Shown here: piece after piece, positions 23,901 to 37,063 of the stretch | Layout of the letters: each line of letters opens with the position of its first letter | Position numbering within the stretch: the first letter of the stretch is position 1 | Assembly: GCF_052857255.1 (NCBI RefSeq) | Contig: NC_135497.1 | Coordinates: 184,950,097-185,014,096, forward strand | Direction: 5' to 3' | Source of the DNA: Amblyomma americanum | Taxonomy: Eukaryota; Arthropoda; Arachnida; Ixodida; Ixodidae | DNA: 64,000 nt | The notes under the pieces: generated by a model | What the model was told of the DNA's origin: nothing | The model's input: only the letters and a program-made list of their open reading frames with translations | Database searches by the model: none | Program-made: the position numbers and the translations under genes

Positions 23901-24923
23901 CGCTGTCGATTTTCTGGACATTTAAACTTAATTTCCCAAGCAAAGTGGTGATCTCGGACGACTTTTGCACTATCGATACGAAGTAGCATCTAGTGTCATT
24001 GCAAAGGATCAGCACAGAACCTTTCCTGTTACGCTAAATAGAGGTGGCTCCGGTTGAAACGAAACTGTAGGGTAAACTAAACCGCCCAGTCTAGTTAAGT
24101 GGTTTCCCCTTGTTCCTACGGTAAAAATTCATTGGATAGCGAATAAGCACTTCTTCCTTACATCGGCTGAATAGGACAGCAAAGGAAACTTCACTGGTAA
24201 TTTCTGAACAGCCCCACAGCCACGAGATGGTGTAGTGCGAATGGTCCTCAGAAATCAGGCTGGCCGATAACACCATAGCATCGCTCGCTTATGTAGCGTT
24301 AATTTCACACAGAAATTCCGCGACGAACCATTTCACCTAGTGTCAAAACATCAAGCGCTGTAAAAATATTGCCAATCTTTCATACCCTGGAAGTGATGTC
24401 CTTGTTTTAAAATGGCAGGTAATTTCGAGGCGTCATTTATTCATTTCTGCATAATCTAGCTAAAAGCCTAAGTCAAGAGATCCACTGCTTCCGCATTTTG
24501 AGAACCTGCTGGCGGGTGATGCTGTATACTCTCGAGCCGAAATGCGAACAGTAATGTGCGGCGATGAGTTTGCCTTAACAAGTTTACTCGCTGAAGTCAC
24601 CCGAGGAAAGAGGTGAGGAAGCGTCCGCATTGAACTTTTTCGCCTGCACTGAAGGCAACGGCGATGGACTGAATGGCATCGAGAAAAGGTCCAAGTCATC
24701 AAGCCCATATAGCTACAGTTCCAAACGACGAGCCAGACACTGCTCACCTGGCCGGCTTCAGGCCTGAGGACAGTGGTACTTTGTCATGTTTTCTTTTTAC
24801 TTTTCCTTCAAAACTACCTGCGCTGTTCAGAAGGCTAGCGCTGCGATCTCCCAGTGGTACCGCGAACATTCGCTTCCAATGCAGCGATGGCCGATACTCG
24901 AAACACAAATTCGCCTGTATGGG
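20961..24923. other. Unassigned intronic sequence
   Basis: About 4 kb with only short frames, no tRNA-like folds and no repeat family that I could place. Confidence 0.4.
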
Positions 24924-25012
24924 AGAAAAAGGGAGTAAACTGTCCTCTAACACCCTTCCTTTTATAAAAGGGAGTGAGCAAGACGACAGCTTACTCCCTT
25001 CTTACTCCTTTC
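24924..25012. repeat. Short foldback repeat
   Basis: GAAAAAGGGAGTAAACTGTC (24924-24944) pairs with GACAGCTTACTCCCTTCTTA (24985-25004) with few mismatches. A second small stem (CCTTTTATAAAAGG) lies in the loop. It ends a few bases before the SINE at 25017. Confidence 0.6.
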
Positions 25013-25016
25013 TGTT

Positions 25017-25262
25017 TGGAGCGTAGTCGTTCGAACATCCGCCTCGCATGGGGGAGGTGCGGGTTTCGACCCCCAGTGCCGCCACGTATCCAACTGTGGC
25101 ACAATGGGTACAGTCTCTCTTTCCCTGGCATGGCGCTCGGCTTCTCTGGGCTGAAGTGCTTGGAAAAAAGGTTCTGTGACCCACCTTGTGTAGACAAAAA
25201 AATACCTGTGCAATGGCACTCTTCGTCCAAACCTGCCCTTGCGTCACTAAAACTCATAAACA
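25017..25262 (+). mobile_element. tRNA-derived SINE family 3
   Basis: The head has GCGTAGTCGTTCGAACATCC, an A-box-like start, CGCCTCGCATGGGGGAGG, a B box GGTTTCGACCCC and CAGTGCCGCC. The body has CACAATGGGTAC, TGGCATGGCGCTCGGCTTC and AAGTGCTTGGAAAAAAGG. A diverged relative lies at 35805-36070 on the minus strand. Confidence 0.75.
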
Positions 25263-28200
25263 CACGCTTTGAAAAGTCTCCGGAAATGAAGAGCTTTATG
25301 TTTGTTTGTTTTTTTCTCTTACTGCCGTTGCAGGCGTCCCCTTAGGGCCGTAAAAAATGTATACTTCGCCCAATGAATTTGGACCTATCAACTCTACAGA
25401 AAAAAAACGTAAATAGCATGCGTTGTTTTGCTTACTGAGAAGTTACATTGATCAGGAACCATGTTTCGCAATGATTCATTTTCTGATTCATTCTTGATCA
25501 GTTTTGTCTCATCAGAGTTGATGGCAAGCAAGCAGTTTCGTTCACAAATACAGGGCTGACTGGAGCCCAGAGACAAAATAATGGATCGGTAAAAGAATTG
25601 TTATAAAAAGTAGTCCGTTGAGCCTTCTGCAGTTATAGAAATGGGCAAGTTTAGAAGCGTTCTGTTGCTGAGCTACCTGGCCACAATTTAAAGCAGAAAG
25701 GAATAGAGCTGGAATGCTCTGCTGTGGGACTATACAGCCTATACTTCCCTATATGCATCCCGCAGACATTTGTGTTTACTGTTAATAAATTCACTTTCTT
25801 CACGGATATTGTGTTCTGTAAGCTTTTTAAGCCGTGCATGCGCACGCACGTGTGCACACCTGGAGATGTGGTTCAAACTAAGCTGCGTGGCCTGGTTTGT
25901 GATATGCCGCTTCACACGCAAAAGAACCAATCACTAGGAGATACCAGCTGCTTCGTGCCTCGTGCTCCTGTAAGTTTCGATGCAACACATGTCTTATATT
26001 TTTTTTTTGTACCGACCCCTTCACTTCCCCTCGCAGGTGTATGAGAGAGAAAATTCGAAATACTTTATTTGTCCGAGCCAGAGGAAAGTTTGCGGGAGCG
26101 CCTTATTTCCGAAGAAAATACGGCCACCCGGGCATTATCTTCCAGCGTCTGGAACACGCGCCAAGCTAAGGCGCCGACGTGAGCCGTAGGCCGTGCACCG
26201 CCGCTGGCTAGTGGCGGAGGGCTGTCCGCTGCTCAGTATTCCGCCTCGCGCGGCCAGCCCTTGTAGCGGTGCGGCCGCGGAGGAGCCCGCAGCAGATGCA
26301 GCGGGGCTCTGAGCTGCCGCCTCAGGCGTACGTCTTGATTACTAGCCGCCCGAGGCTGTTTTCCATGAGGGAACACGCTGTTTCGCACGTGGGACCCGGG
26401 GAGCGCCGCGCGCTTTATGCAAAGGAAATCGGAGGGGTGAATTAAACAGGCGTCATGCGAACCGCTGCCTCAAACGCGTCTGCTTTTTTTTCTTTTAGAT
26501 GCTTGCTCAGCCAGGTGTGGACGTTCGAAAGACGCGAAAGGAAAACAGAGACACCTCGAGCATATCTTGCCCCTTCGTTGCGACGATGCTGCGAGGCAGC
26601 AGAAATCGGGAAGGCGAAAAACGCCAGGAGGACAAACGCTTCCGGAGCCAGGATGGCGTGCGACACGTGGATGGCTGTGCGGAATGCAAACAATGCTCCT
26701 TCGCTGTAAGCGGCTTCAAAGGATTGCTTTATGCGGACCGAGGCGGAGACGTGCTTTCGAAGCAGGCGAATCCGACATTGACGGTGCGTGCTGCTGCGCA
26801 TCAGCGCTGGTTTGGAAAGCACCATTTGATCTCCGCAGTGCAACGCCCCAAGAAGACGGCCTTCAATATTGGAAGAGTACAGACGCATATTTTGCGCCTT
26901 TCTTTCCGCCAAAGTTTTGTTGTTAAATATTTATTTTTGCTTATTTGAAAGGAGAGATGAAACAAATTTGTTGCATTGCGACCTATATTGTCTCGTAATC
27001 AACTTGTAAGAAAGCCCCTAATGCAGTCCCCTCCGGGCATTGTCCTAGAGGGGTAATGGGCTCTCAAAGGTTAGAGTGCCGCCGATATTCGCACAGAGTG
27101 CGTTCAGTTAAACTGCTGCATTTCGGCCTGATTTACCCACATCGCGCTGCAGTGCCGAACGCTCCAAGACGTAAGGAAAAATTAACTCAAGTCAGTTGAA
27201 ATGATCAGTGCGAGACAGGCTGTTCATTCTCACATAGCAGAACGACTACTGCTAGAAGATCGACGGGAAGCAAGCTGTTGGGTTGCTTCAGCTGGTCGCT
27301 GGAACCTCATCATTCGACACGAATCGACATTCAAGTCAACATAAATTTTCGGCGACATTTGAAGTATGACGAAAATTTGTGAAACGCGGCAATGATTTAG
27401 TGAGGTGCATGCATTCGTGAAACGTTTCCCATCTAGTTAGAATAAAATGTGACTTAAATGTGGTATCGGCACTGTATTTAATTTGTGACGACACGCATAT
27501 TAATGCTAGAAATCATTTCCACAAATTTACTCCTTCGTGTTCACTTCCACCGGCTACAGTTTTGGTATAGAGGATATGCTTGGATTCACTTAACTGGACT
27601 GTGTAGCCGTTAAATGGAAGTCGAGGAGCTCACCATGAAGCATTTTTCGGAGGTTGGAGTTACCAACTAAAGTGAGGTGAATCCCGTTTTATTATTTTTA
27701 TTTTTCTGAGAGAGCACAGTATGCAGTAGATTTAAAAGTGGAAAAAAACTTAGACAGTACATTCACCGAGAGCTTTCATGCGGCCCGAATGAAAGTCCTT
27801 AAACTAAGTTCTCTGCCAACAAAAACTTGATGAAGCTATTTGCCGTTCCTCTACACCCATTGGCTCTGGTCGGGAGTATTCTAAGTGTATTTATTTCTTC
27901 GTGCGAACCTGCTTCCTTAAGAATTTCTGAAGCCATTTATTCTTGCGGAGAAATTATTGAACATTCATCCGGAAACATTCCTTGCGCACTGTGTCTGAAT
28001 CGGAGTGAACGATCAGTTCAGCAAAGTTGGTATTCTCGACCTGCTACCACATCAGGCTGCTGTTCTCAATCATGTCAGTGCGCACATCGTTGCCGCAGTG
28101 CTTCGTGACGAGCATTACGACCGTACTCTGGGCCTCCCATTGTGGGTGCTTAGCCGTCCTCGAGTTCGTAACATAGAATGCTTGCTTCCGCCATTCGTTG

Positions 28201-29972
28201 CTTCCGCTTTACGTTCGACCGTTGCGGCACTCTTACTGTTTGCTTCGTCTTAGTGCAGCTGCCGTTTTTCCTCACTGCCAGCTTCACGCTGCTGGTGCCG
28301 GCCACGAACTGCAGCCTCATGCTACTGATTAACTGCCTCCACCTCGCCTTCGCCTCGCTAAGGTTTTGTCCCTGCTGCTTCATCATCATCCCTGACCCGT
28401 TCAACGTTGTTCTCGTAAGCTACCACTAGCTATAAACTAGCTACTGCGCGCATACTCGTCTGCTGCTGGTAACCGTGCAGTCTGCGACACAGATTCTGTG
28501 GCATTGACTTCTGCGTGTTGCTGCAACCGAACATACCCGCCTGCACCAACTACGAAGGACGTGCAACGACTCTTGTGGTTTGAAGTATGAGGCGAAGAAT
28601 AAAGGATGACACCGTCGTCGGTCGTTTTTATATGCAACGAACAGATACCATAGTACATTCTTTGCTTTTTCATTCTTGTTCCTGAAGAGAGACTTTCATT
28701 TTGCGACTGGCAGTTAACGCCCTGCAGAAACTGGATGTGCGTACACTGGTCATTTACTGGTTCCTCTCATGAAGTGTTGATATTTGGGCTGTATGATTCA
28801 CGAGGCACTCTGCATGCTTAGCAATGACACTACCTGGGGCAACATCTCATTGGTAACCAAAACTCGAACGGCTTCTTGGTTCTCATCCTGGTGGCGGTCG
28901 AATTTTATCACCAGCATTTAGTTTCCTTTGGCACCATGCAACGTCGTCACGCTCTCCCCTCCCCTAAATGACTCCCTCCGTCTTCCTTTAAGAGAATTTT
29001 TTTTCGGGCGTGTAATCCATACTTCTCCATGACTTTGGGAAGTGGGCTTTCCTTCACGAAGAAGACTTGATCAACCCTATAAACGGCATCGCATGTAATG
29101 CATGATACCGGTAAGACTTACACATGCTGCTCGGTCACGTTAAAAGGAGAGGAACAAAACATGGCTGACAATGGAGGTTATTTCACTGCTCATAGTATTT
29201 TCTTTCCTCTTATTTCCCCTCCGGCATGGATGATGTACTCTCAAGAGCGATTGTGACCATCAGCTACACATGCTTACTTAAATAAGATGTGACAAAACCG
29301 CCACTGCATATAGGAACACATCTTTAGAGTGAAACGAAGGTAAATTACAATACCAAAACGTCACATCATATCAACGAAAATAGGTCAACAAAACATTTTT
29401 CCTGCATTGCAAAAAATGAACACGTTGTTTTCAATAACAGAAATGAGCAGCCCGTGTATCGGTGAGAAACTAATTAGCCGATTGTTGGAGACTCTGCACC
29501 CAAAAGAAGTTTATAGGTTGGCGGCGTTATTATAGCGCAAAGTTTCATCAGAGTGCCTGTACTGAAACTAAGCCATTCGCATTCTTTTGCAGGGCATGCC
29601 GAAGCCGGTTCTGCAGACACCATCGCAACAAAGTAGCCGATAAAATGCGCCTGCGCTACCAGACAGTAAAAAAAAAAATAAAAAAGGACGACCGTCGATG
29701 TCGACATCAGAGTAGCAGGACAGGTTACTGCCCATATGAGCAACAGAAAAAGCTGTGTTATTGCATGTCTGGGAAGTAACAATTTCTTCGAAAGTAGAAA
29801 CTGGCAAATGGTGTCCAGGACTCCTCAGACACTAGACTGCGCGCATGTGAAATTTACAGAAAATTCCTTTCGCAAGTCACGCTAGCAATATTGGTGGATT
29901 ATTGCACAGCAAGCCACTCTGTTCAGAGTAAAACTGCAGGCAGGAAGCTTGCGTGAAAGCAGTTCTATGAAA
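25263..29972. other. Unassigned intronic sequence
   Basis: A GC-rich stretch at about 26080-26420 and overlapping frames of 119-156 codons at 26440-26950 have no recognisable domain. No RNA gene is seen. A poly(A)-type run lies near 29668-29685. Confidence 0.35.
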
Positions 29973-30011
29973 CCTGTGGAGCAACCACTACCCCTGCGGT
30001 TGCTCCACAGG
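29973..30011. repeat. Perfect 14-bp hairpin
   Basis: CCTGTGGAGCAACC (29973-29986) and GGTTGCTCCACAGG (29998-30011) are exact reverse complements around an 11-nt loop. No U run follows and no role is known. Confidence 0.85.
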
Positions 30012-31646
<1,635 letters not shown>

Positions 31647-31749
31647 CTTTTTCAGGCTTAATAGGCTTAATAGGCTTTTTCAGGTACGAAGGCGGCTACT
31701 GCGGCACAATAATACCGGCGTTGGCGGACATCAGAAAACATGAACATAA

Positions 31750-32033
31750 TGCTAACTAGTTAGCCATTTAACTAATTTATGACAATTAACGTTTAAACTG
31801 TAACAATTAGGCTATTGGTTGCAATTAGATACTTCCAGCTGGTCGTAAGCAACAGCCATATCAGTTTTTCGAATATCGAAAACGCGATTATCCTCGGCGC
31901 TGTGGCTGGAAAAAATTTGGCTTTTTGACTAGTTACGTGCACTGGAAAGATTGCTTTGCTTGCACGCTTTCCGAAAGCGCATGCATTTTTTCACGTTGTA
32001 GCCAAACTTTGTCGAACCAGAGCGCCGAGGAAA
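31750..32033 (+). mobile_element. Half of a foldback element related to 42764-43210
   Basis: Shares GCTAACTAG, a CCATATCA block, CGAAAACGC and the CTGTGGCTGG/CTGTGGCCCAA context, then the TTGACTAGTTACGTGCACTGG segment and the AGCGCCGAGG inner end with the nested foldback. The right arm is lost after GCGCCGAGG. Confidence 0.65.
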
Positions 32034-32190
32034 TGAATTGAAATGGCTGGTGGGGAAAGGAAATGGCGCAGTATCTGTCTCATATCGGCGGACACCTGAA
32101 CCGTGCCGTAAGGGAAGGGATAAAGGAGGGACTGAGAGAAGAAATAGGAGCTGTTCTCTACTGGACTTTGCACGGCGGAGTTCTAAGCCG
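32034..32190 (+). repeat. Probable dispersed tick repeat fragment
   Basis: The stretch GGCTGGTGGGGAAAGGAAAT ... GGCGCAGTATCTGTCTCATA ... AAGGGATAAAGGAGGGA looks like a repeat I associate with ixodid genomes, often found next to Ruka-type sequence. The assignment is from memory only. Confidence 0.45.
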
Positions 32191-32767
32191 GCTGTAATGA
32201 GTTCGCTCCTAAAAGCACAATCTAGTAAGCCATTGTCGATCGTAGAACGGACTTGGCTGCGTCATGGTACGCATGGAAAATTCATCGATCTAATGAATAC
32301 TGCACTGTATAATATTAATTATTCTGAGAAAAATATAAAAGACATAAATGAAAACGGGCCTGGAATAACGCTCAATTTCAGTCGCTAATAAGGACTTCCC
32401 CATGAAACCCTGGCGACTTGACGCAGGTTTCAGGACCTGAGGCCAAAAAGTACCTGCATTTTCTTGCTGTACCGTGCAAGCCCAACTGCTGCCCTTTAGG
32501 CAATCTGAAGCGGTGTACACCCCAAAAGAAGAAAAATACAGAACTCGTAATGCAGAACGAGATAAAGGAGCTCACAGTACCTGTGTCCTCAATGTTGCGT
32601 TTGTGGGTTTTATTGTCTCTGTTTTTCTTGATTAGGCGCTAGCCTCGTGTTTAAAGGTACCCACGTAACAGGACTGGAGAAAAAATTTTGTGTTGAAGGA
32701 ATTCTGCCGCCTTAAGTTGTTTTCTGCTGAAAAAAAAAATTTAGCTGTGGTTTAGCTCTGGTTAAGC
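32191..32767. other. Unassigned sequence
   Basis: No supported feature is seen. Confidence 0.4.
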
Positions 32768-32968
32768 CTAGTTGAATTGCGGAAGTTTCGTTTCCTCGGC
32801 ATGTCGTCCACGCAGCGTCTTATTCCGACGCTCTCGAGAACTCAAAGCGGTCTCTTCCGCAGTTGAAGAGTCACTCCGGAACGTGGCACGACTCCTAGCC
32901 GCATCTTCATTACAACGCTTCTCGAGGCGTGCGGCGCGCTCTTCTGGCGTCTCTTTCGCGCTGTCCAT
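32768..32968 (-). CDS. Small charged ORF with STPR-like ETPEERAARLEKR pattern (hypothetical)
   Basis: A minus-strand ATG near 32968 opens a 66-codon frame beginning MDSAKETPEERAARLEKR and continuing with ARSRATFRS and SSRERRNKTLRGRHAEET. The spacing of E..E.AARL..R and R.R/ERR segments recalls one or two degenerate units of the roughly 23-residue STPR repeat of some arthropod DNA-binding and transposon proteins. The frame stays open upstream across the edge of the Tigger element at 33001. It could be a remnant of another transposon, a small exon or chance. No partner gene is seen. Confidence 0.3.
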   Translation of the reverse strand: MDSAKETPEERAARLEKRCNEDAARSRATFRSDSSTAEETALSSRERRNKTLRGRHAEETKLPQFN

Positions 32969-33000
32969 AACAACTACAATACACTGAGGCGAAGCGCATA

Positions 33001-35144
33001 CAGTTGAATCCCGGCACAACGAATGCCGCTTCAACGAAATTTTCGCCACAACGAAGTATTTTTCAGTCCCCGCGACATCCTCATAGGAGTTAATGTATTA
33101 AGATTCCCTCGAAAACGAATTACTTTGTGAGCACGCATTCGCTTCTACGAATTTTTCGCGAGCCTTCACCGGTCAGTGGCTCGCCTTTCTTCAAAAGTTG
33201 GGTGCTGTACGGGACTATTCCCTGCTAAAGGAGTGGCTTGGAGCAGCTAAAAAATGCACGGAATGTATGTTTATTACATTTTCATGTATTCTTTATTAAA
33301 AAAAAATTGGTTGGGAGTCTTTTATTCGTCATAGGGAAGCAGCGAGGGGACTTGTTGACGCCGTGCGAAGGCCGCCGGCAGTACGAGGGCCAAAGACGAA
33401 TCCAAATCGAGTCGCCAGCCTCCCCTCCCCGCCTTCTCCGCAGCTCTTGCCGCCATTTGCTCGTGTGTCGGTGTGTGTTGATTGTCGATCTCTCGCTGCA
33501 GTCTGATCTCGTCGATCGCCTCTGCCATGTCGCCGCCAACGAAGAAGCGATAGTTTATTTCACTAGAAGAAAAGGATATCATTATCGCCAAAGCCGAAAG
33601 CGGGAAGAAGAAGGCAATTATTGCCGCAGATTTTGGCATCACGCCGAGTTCGCTATCGACGATTTTGAAGAATAAGGACAGCATTAGGAAGGCGCTTTCA
33701 TCGGGCCCTTCAGCGCAGCACAAGAAAGTGACGCAACCAACGTATGAAAAACTCGACAAGGCTGTCTATGCTTGGTTCGTCGATACGCGAGAACAAACAT
33801 GCCCCTGAGCGGTAAAATTGTACAGCAGAAGGCCCTAAATTATGCTTGTTTGCTAGGGCTGAACGATTTTAAGGCAAGCATAGGATGGCTGAATCGCTTT
33901 AAAGAAAGGCATAACATCGTCGGCAAGGTTTTTGTGTTGTGAATCGGCACCTGCGGACGTTGATGGCTCATCAGCATGAGCGGCGGACAACATGACTCAT
34001 ATATTGAGCAGATAGGCTCCGTCTGATATTTATAACGCAAACGAGACGGGCCTGTTCTATGAGATGCTGCCAGCGAAGACGCTTGATTTTAAAGGGCAGT
34101 GCTGCCACGGAGGCAAACATAGCAAGAAACGAGTGAATGTGCTGCTGTGCACAAATGTGGATGGGTCTGACAAACGGCCCCGTTAGTTATTGGCAAAAGT
34201 ACAAAGCCGCGCTGCTTCAAGGGGAACAGTAGCCTACCTGTCAAGTACGTGGCAAACAGCCGGTCGTGGATGACCCGTGCCATTTTTGCTGACTGAGTGG
34301 TGGCACTTGACAGCGACATGAGCAGACAAAATCGAAAGGTTTGTTTGCTCTTGGACAATTGTTCAGCGCACCGCATTGACGACGTCAAGCTGTCAAGTGT
34401 GGAGCTGAAGTTCTTTCCGCCGAACTGTACCTCAGTTATTCAACCCCTGGACCAAGGCAACATCCGGAGCATGAAGTCTTCCTACCGGGAGAGGTTGATC
34501 CAGCGGCTTCTCCTGAACACCGACTCTGGCAGGGAGATGAAAGTCGATCCTTTAATGGCTTTAGATATGATGGCTGTGGCATGGAGAGCAACACGGTGCC
34601 GCGTGATCCGCAACTGCTTCAAGCACGCCGGGTTTGTCGACAGCAAGGCGACCAGCACGACTGCAGCCGCAGAAAGTGTACCATCGTCATCGACTCCGGG
34701 GATTGACGTTACTTGGAAATCGCTCCAGGAAGCTGGAAACGTCCCTGCTGACGTAGCGCTGGACGATTTCCTCGACGCTGACGCGGACGTGATTGTCCAC
34801 GAGGAACGAAGCGATGAAGACACCATCAAAAATGTTCGCGAGCCGGAAGAGCCGTCCGATCATGAAGACGACTCCGCTCAAGATTTACCTGCCCCGGCAG
34901 CCTCATCGCAGGTACTGGATGCCTTCGACGTTATTAGAAAATTCCTTGGCACACACGATGACGACGTTGCGATGTCGCTGTTAACAGAGTTCGAGAGTCG
35001 CGTGACGCCGCTTCTGGCAGTGAAACGCAAGTAGGCTAAGCTCACAGATTTCTGGCAATAAAACTGTTTTGCTGGAGTTATTGCTTTGTATTTTTGCTAA
35101 ATTTCTCGCGCGTCCCTTCGATTTTGTTGTAGCGGGATTCAACA
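33001..35144 (+). mobile_element. Tigger/pogo-family DNA transposon, full length and inactive
   Basis: The 5' terminal inverted repeat CAGTTGAATCCCGGCACAAC begins at 33001 directly after a TA. The 3' end carries GTTGTAGCGGGATTCAAC (to about 35143) and is followed by TATA, so TA target duplications are plausible. The element is about 2.14 kb and carries one broken transposase gene. It sits inside the putative host intron on the opposite strand. Confidence 0.9.
33527..35034 (+). pseudogene. Tigger/pogo-type DDE transposase
   Basis: The ATG at 33527 is followed after eight codons by an in-frame TAG (33551). Then comes the N-terminal helix-turn-helix region (SLEEKDIIIAKAESGKKKAI, then DFGITPSSLSTILKNKDSI), a CENP-B-like DNA-binding region and the DDE domain. 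The first catalytic block reads NANETG near 34034, where NADETG is usual, so Asp is replaced by Asn. The second (LLLDNCSAH, about 34349-34375) and third (QPLDQG, about 34442) acidic residues are present. The C-terminal part (34297-35034) is one open frame of 245 codons with an acidic tail. At least one frameshift separates the halves. Known: the enzyme cuts and pastes the element at TA sites. Confidence 0.9.
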
Positions 35145-35804
35145 ATATATATAAGCTCCACGAGGCGACACCTCCTCTCCCTCTACCCCAGCGGAGCACA
35201 TCTGGTGGGGCGAGCGGCGACGGCAGCGGCGTCGACGGTGGCGCCATCTGTTGGAGCGCGGCTGCGGCGTTGCTAGGCAACGGCGGCTCAAGGTCGTTCG
35301 TCGGCCACGGCATACGGCTGAAATGCGACGACGCGACGAGCCGAGATTGCTGGCTGGCTTGCGGAGTGTTGCTTTCGCAACAACAAAAAAACACGTGGGA
35401 CGCCTTCTTGGGGCAAAAGCGGAACATATAGGAACTCCTAGGTGCACATTGGAAGTCACGGCTGCTGCCAGCGCGTGCTTAAGAAATTGATAGAAGGCAT
35501 CTTCAGGCTGAGACGTATTTTGCCTAAAGGGACGGTTCAACAGGCGCCTCATAACTGTGGAAGATAATTCGTTGCGCTGGGGTGGGGGGCAAAAACGTAT
35601 TGCAGAAAAAGGTCACGATGACATTCGTAGAAACCTCATTTGAAGCAGCGCTCAGAGGTGACATTATATTTCTTCAGTGATTAAACAATTGTACACGGTT
35701 TTTGGTAACTTAATGTTAAAATTGGGGTTTATCAGGATAAACGGTGTTTTTTTTTTAATGGCAGCGGATTGTAACATAAGTCACGACAAAGATGTGAAAA
35801 TAGG
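35145..35804. other. Unassigned sequence with a GC-rich stretch at about 35150-35430
   Basis: Overlapping frames of 120-148 codons occur on both strands in the GC-rich part without a recognisable domain. The stretch GGCGCCATCTGTTGG resembles short GC-rich promoter-like patches but cannot be assigned. Confidence 0.3.
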
Positions 35805-36070
35805 TGAGACCTGTGAAGAGATGGGATGCCCGTTATAGGTGCTGCGTCTCCTCGAGTCGCATTCTAAAGAAGTGCCTTTTCGAGGCTCACAAAGTGGTGG
35901 TGTTTGAGGGCGCAGGCTCCTGTCGCAAGCAGTGCAACCCTGGGAAGCCGAGCACCAGGTCAGGGGCCGGCTAGTACCCATTCCAGGAAACGAGTGGGAG
36001 CCCGGCCGGCAGTGGGGGACGAGCCCACTACCTCCTGAAGCTGAGGCGGGCGCTCTACCTCGAGGCCACG
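35805..36070 (-). mobile_element. tRNA-derived SINE family 3, second copy
   Basis: On the minus strand the head reads GGCCTCGAGGTAGAGCGCCC, then CGCCTCAGCTTCAGGAGG and a B-box-like GGGCTCGTCCCC. The body has ATGGGTAC and TGGTGCTCGGCTTCCCAGG as in the copy at 25017. Confidence 0.7.
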
Positions 36071-36835
36071 AGTTTGACCAGCTTTATTAGCTATGCTAGG
36101 TGTTGTTAGTCAGTGACACATTTCAGCAGCTTGTACCAGTGCCGGTTTTTCCTCACCAAGACGTCTTGCACATAGCCATTACTGCGCTTTTTCCCTCAGT
36201 TCTCACACTGAAACATATAGCCTTGTAGCGCAAAGTACGGATATCACTATAGCACACCATTAGTAGCAGTGAAGGTAGAAATTTTAATAGCGCAATGCGC
36301 ATGTTTGCCGCGTACTGCATTTGGTTGCATTGTAAGCTTGCTTGCAGTGTGCCTTTCTGGAACGAAATACTGCTTATCAGTACCCCACCCTTAACCTCGA
36401 CATTGCCCCACACATCATGGCAAACCACACCTTTCCTACCACAGTAGCGTCATGGATCCTAGTCTATAACTACAGTGAGCTCAGACGAACGGCTGCAATT
36501 TCATGCTCGGCTTGAAAAAACAGCCATGCGTACCGTTGGCAAAAAAATGACAATTTTGCTCTGCCAATTAAAACTTCCGTGGCGCTGAAACGTGCGCGTT
36601 ACCCAATTTGATTATCTCCATACACTGCCCAGCGCAGGAATCTATCGAGCGCCTACCTCATCCCACTTTTCCCTCAACTGTAGTTCCGACCGACTACATT
36701 ACGCGCAAGTGACAATCGCGTGGCATGCGCTGCTCTGAAAACTGATCCTGTTAACAGTGACAGAGGGTCAGCTACGAGGGAAGGGCTGAGGTTTGCTGCG
36801 CTCGCTCAACAAAGGGGGGCTCGGACGGGACTCAC
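36071..36835. other. Unassigned intronic sequence
   Basis: Immediately downstream (minus strand) of the donor at 36835/36836. No feature is seen. Confidence 0.4.
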
Positions 36836-37063
36836 GTGCGGGTAGAGGAGCAGCACGAGGACCAGGAAGGCTAGGCCCAGCATCACCAGCGCGGCCAGCA
36901 GGGCGAGCAGCAGCGAATGCCGCAGACGGCCAGAGTAGCGCCGCCGCAGGTCCGACAGGTCCACACTGCCGGGCCCCATGTCCGGTTGGGCCACGTCCGT
37001 GCCGCCCCCGTCGGGGTCCGCGGCGCGTGTCGCCAGCGCGCCACCCAGGGCACCTGGACGGCC
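36836..37063 (-). CDS. Adenylyl-cyclase-like N-terminal exon (cytosolic tail and first membrane helix)
   Basis: Seen: a minus-strand frame of 76 codons from a possible CAG acceptor (exon begins at 37063 with GGCCGT) to a consensus donor CAC|GTGAGT (last exon base 36836), phase 0 at the end. The first 38 residues are Gly/Ala/Asp-rich and probably disordered. DLRRRYSGRLRHS follows, then a strongly hydrophobic helix (residues about 51-73) ending YPH. Known: adenylyl cyclases start with a variable cytosolic tail, an L..RY..R. motif and then helix 1. The next exon in phase, 678-1037, supplies helices 2-5, and the joined peptide has no break. If 37063 is not a true acceptor this could be the first coding exon, with ATG at about 36979. 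The frame is open farther upstream. Confidence 0.55.

Noticed and set aside
26440..26950. Overlapping frames of 119-156 codons on both strands
   Set aside because: No domain, no splice context and several frames open at once, as expected for a GC-rich stretch poor in stop codons.
28178..28429. Hydrophobic 83-codon frame as a small membrane protein
   Set aside because: The frame overlaps other open frames, has no conserved motif, and its hydrophobicity follows from a T/C-rich stretch.
29973..30011. Transcription terminator or microRNA precursor
   Set aside because: No U run follows. The 14-bp stem is too short for a typical miRNA precursor and no extended pairing was seen.
35069..35552. Coding exon in the GC-rich block after the Tigger element
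   Set aside because: Frames are open on both strands with no domain. Nothing distinguishes one as real.
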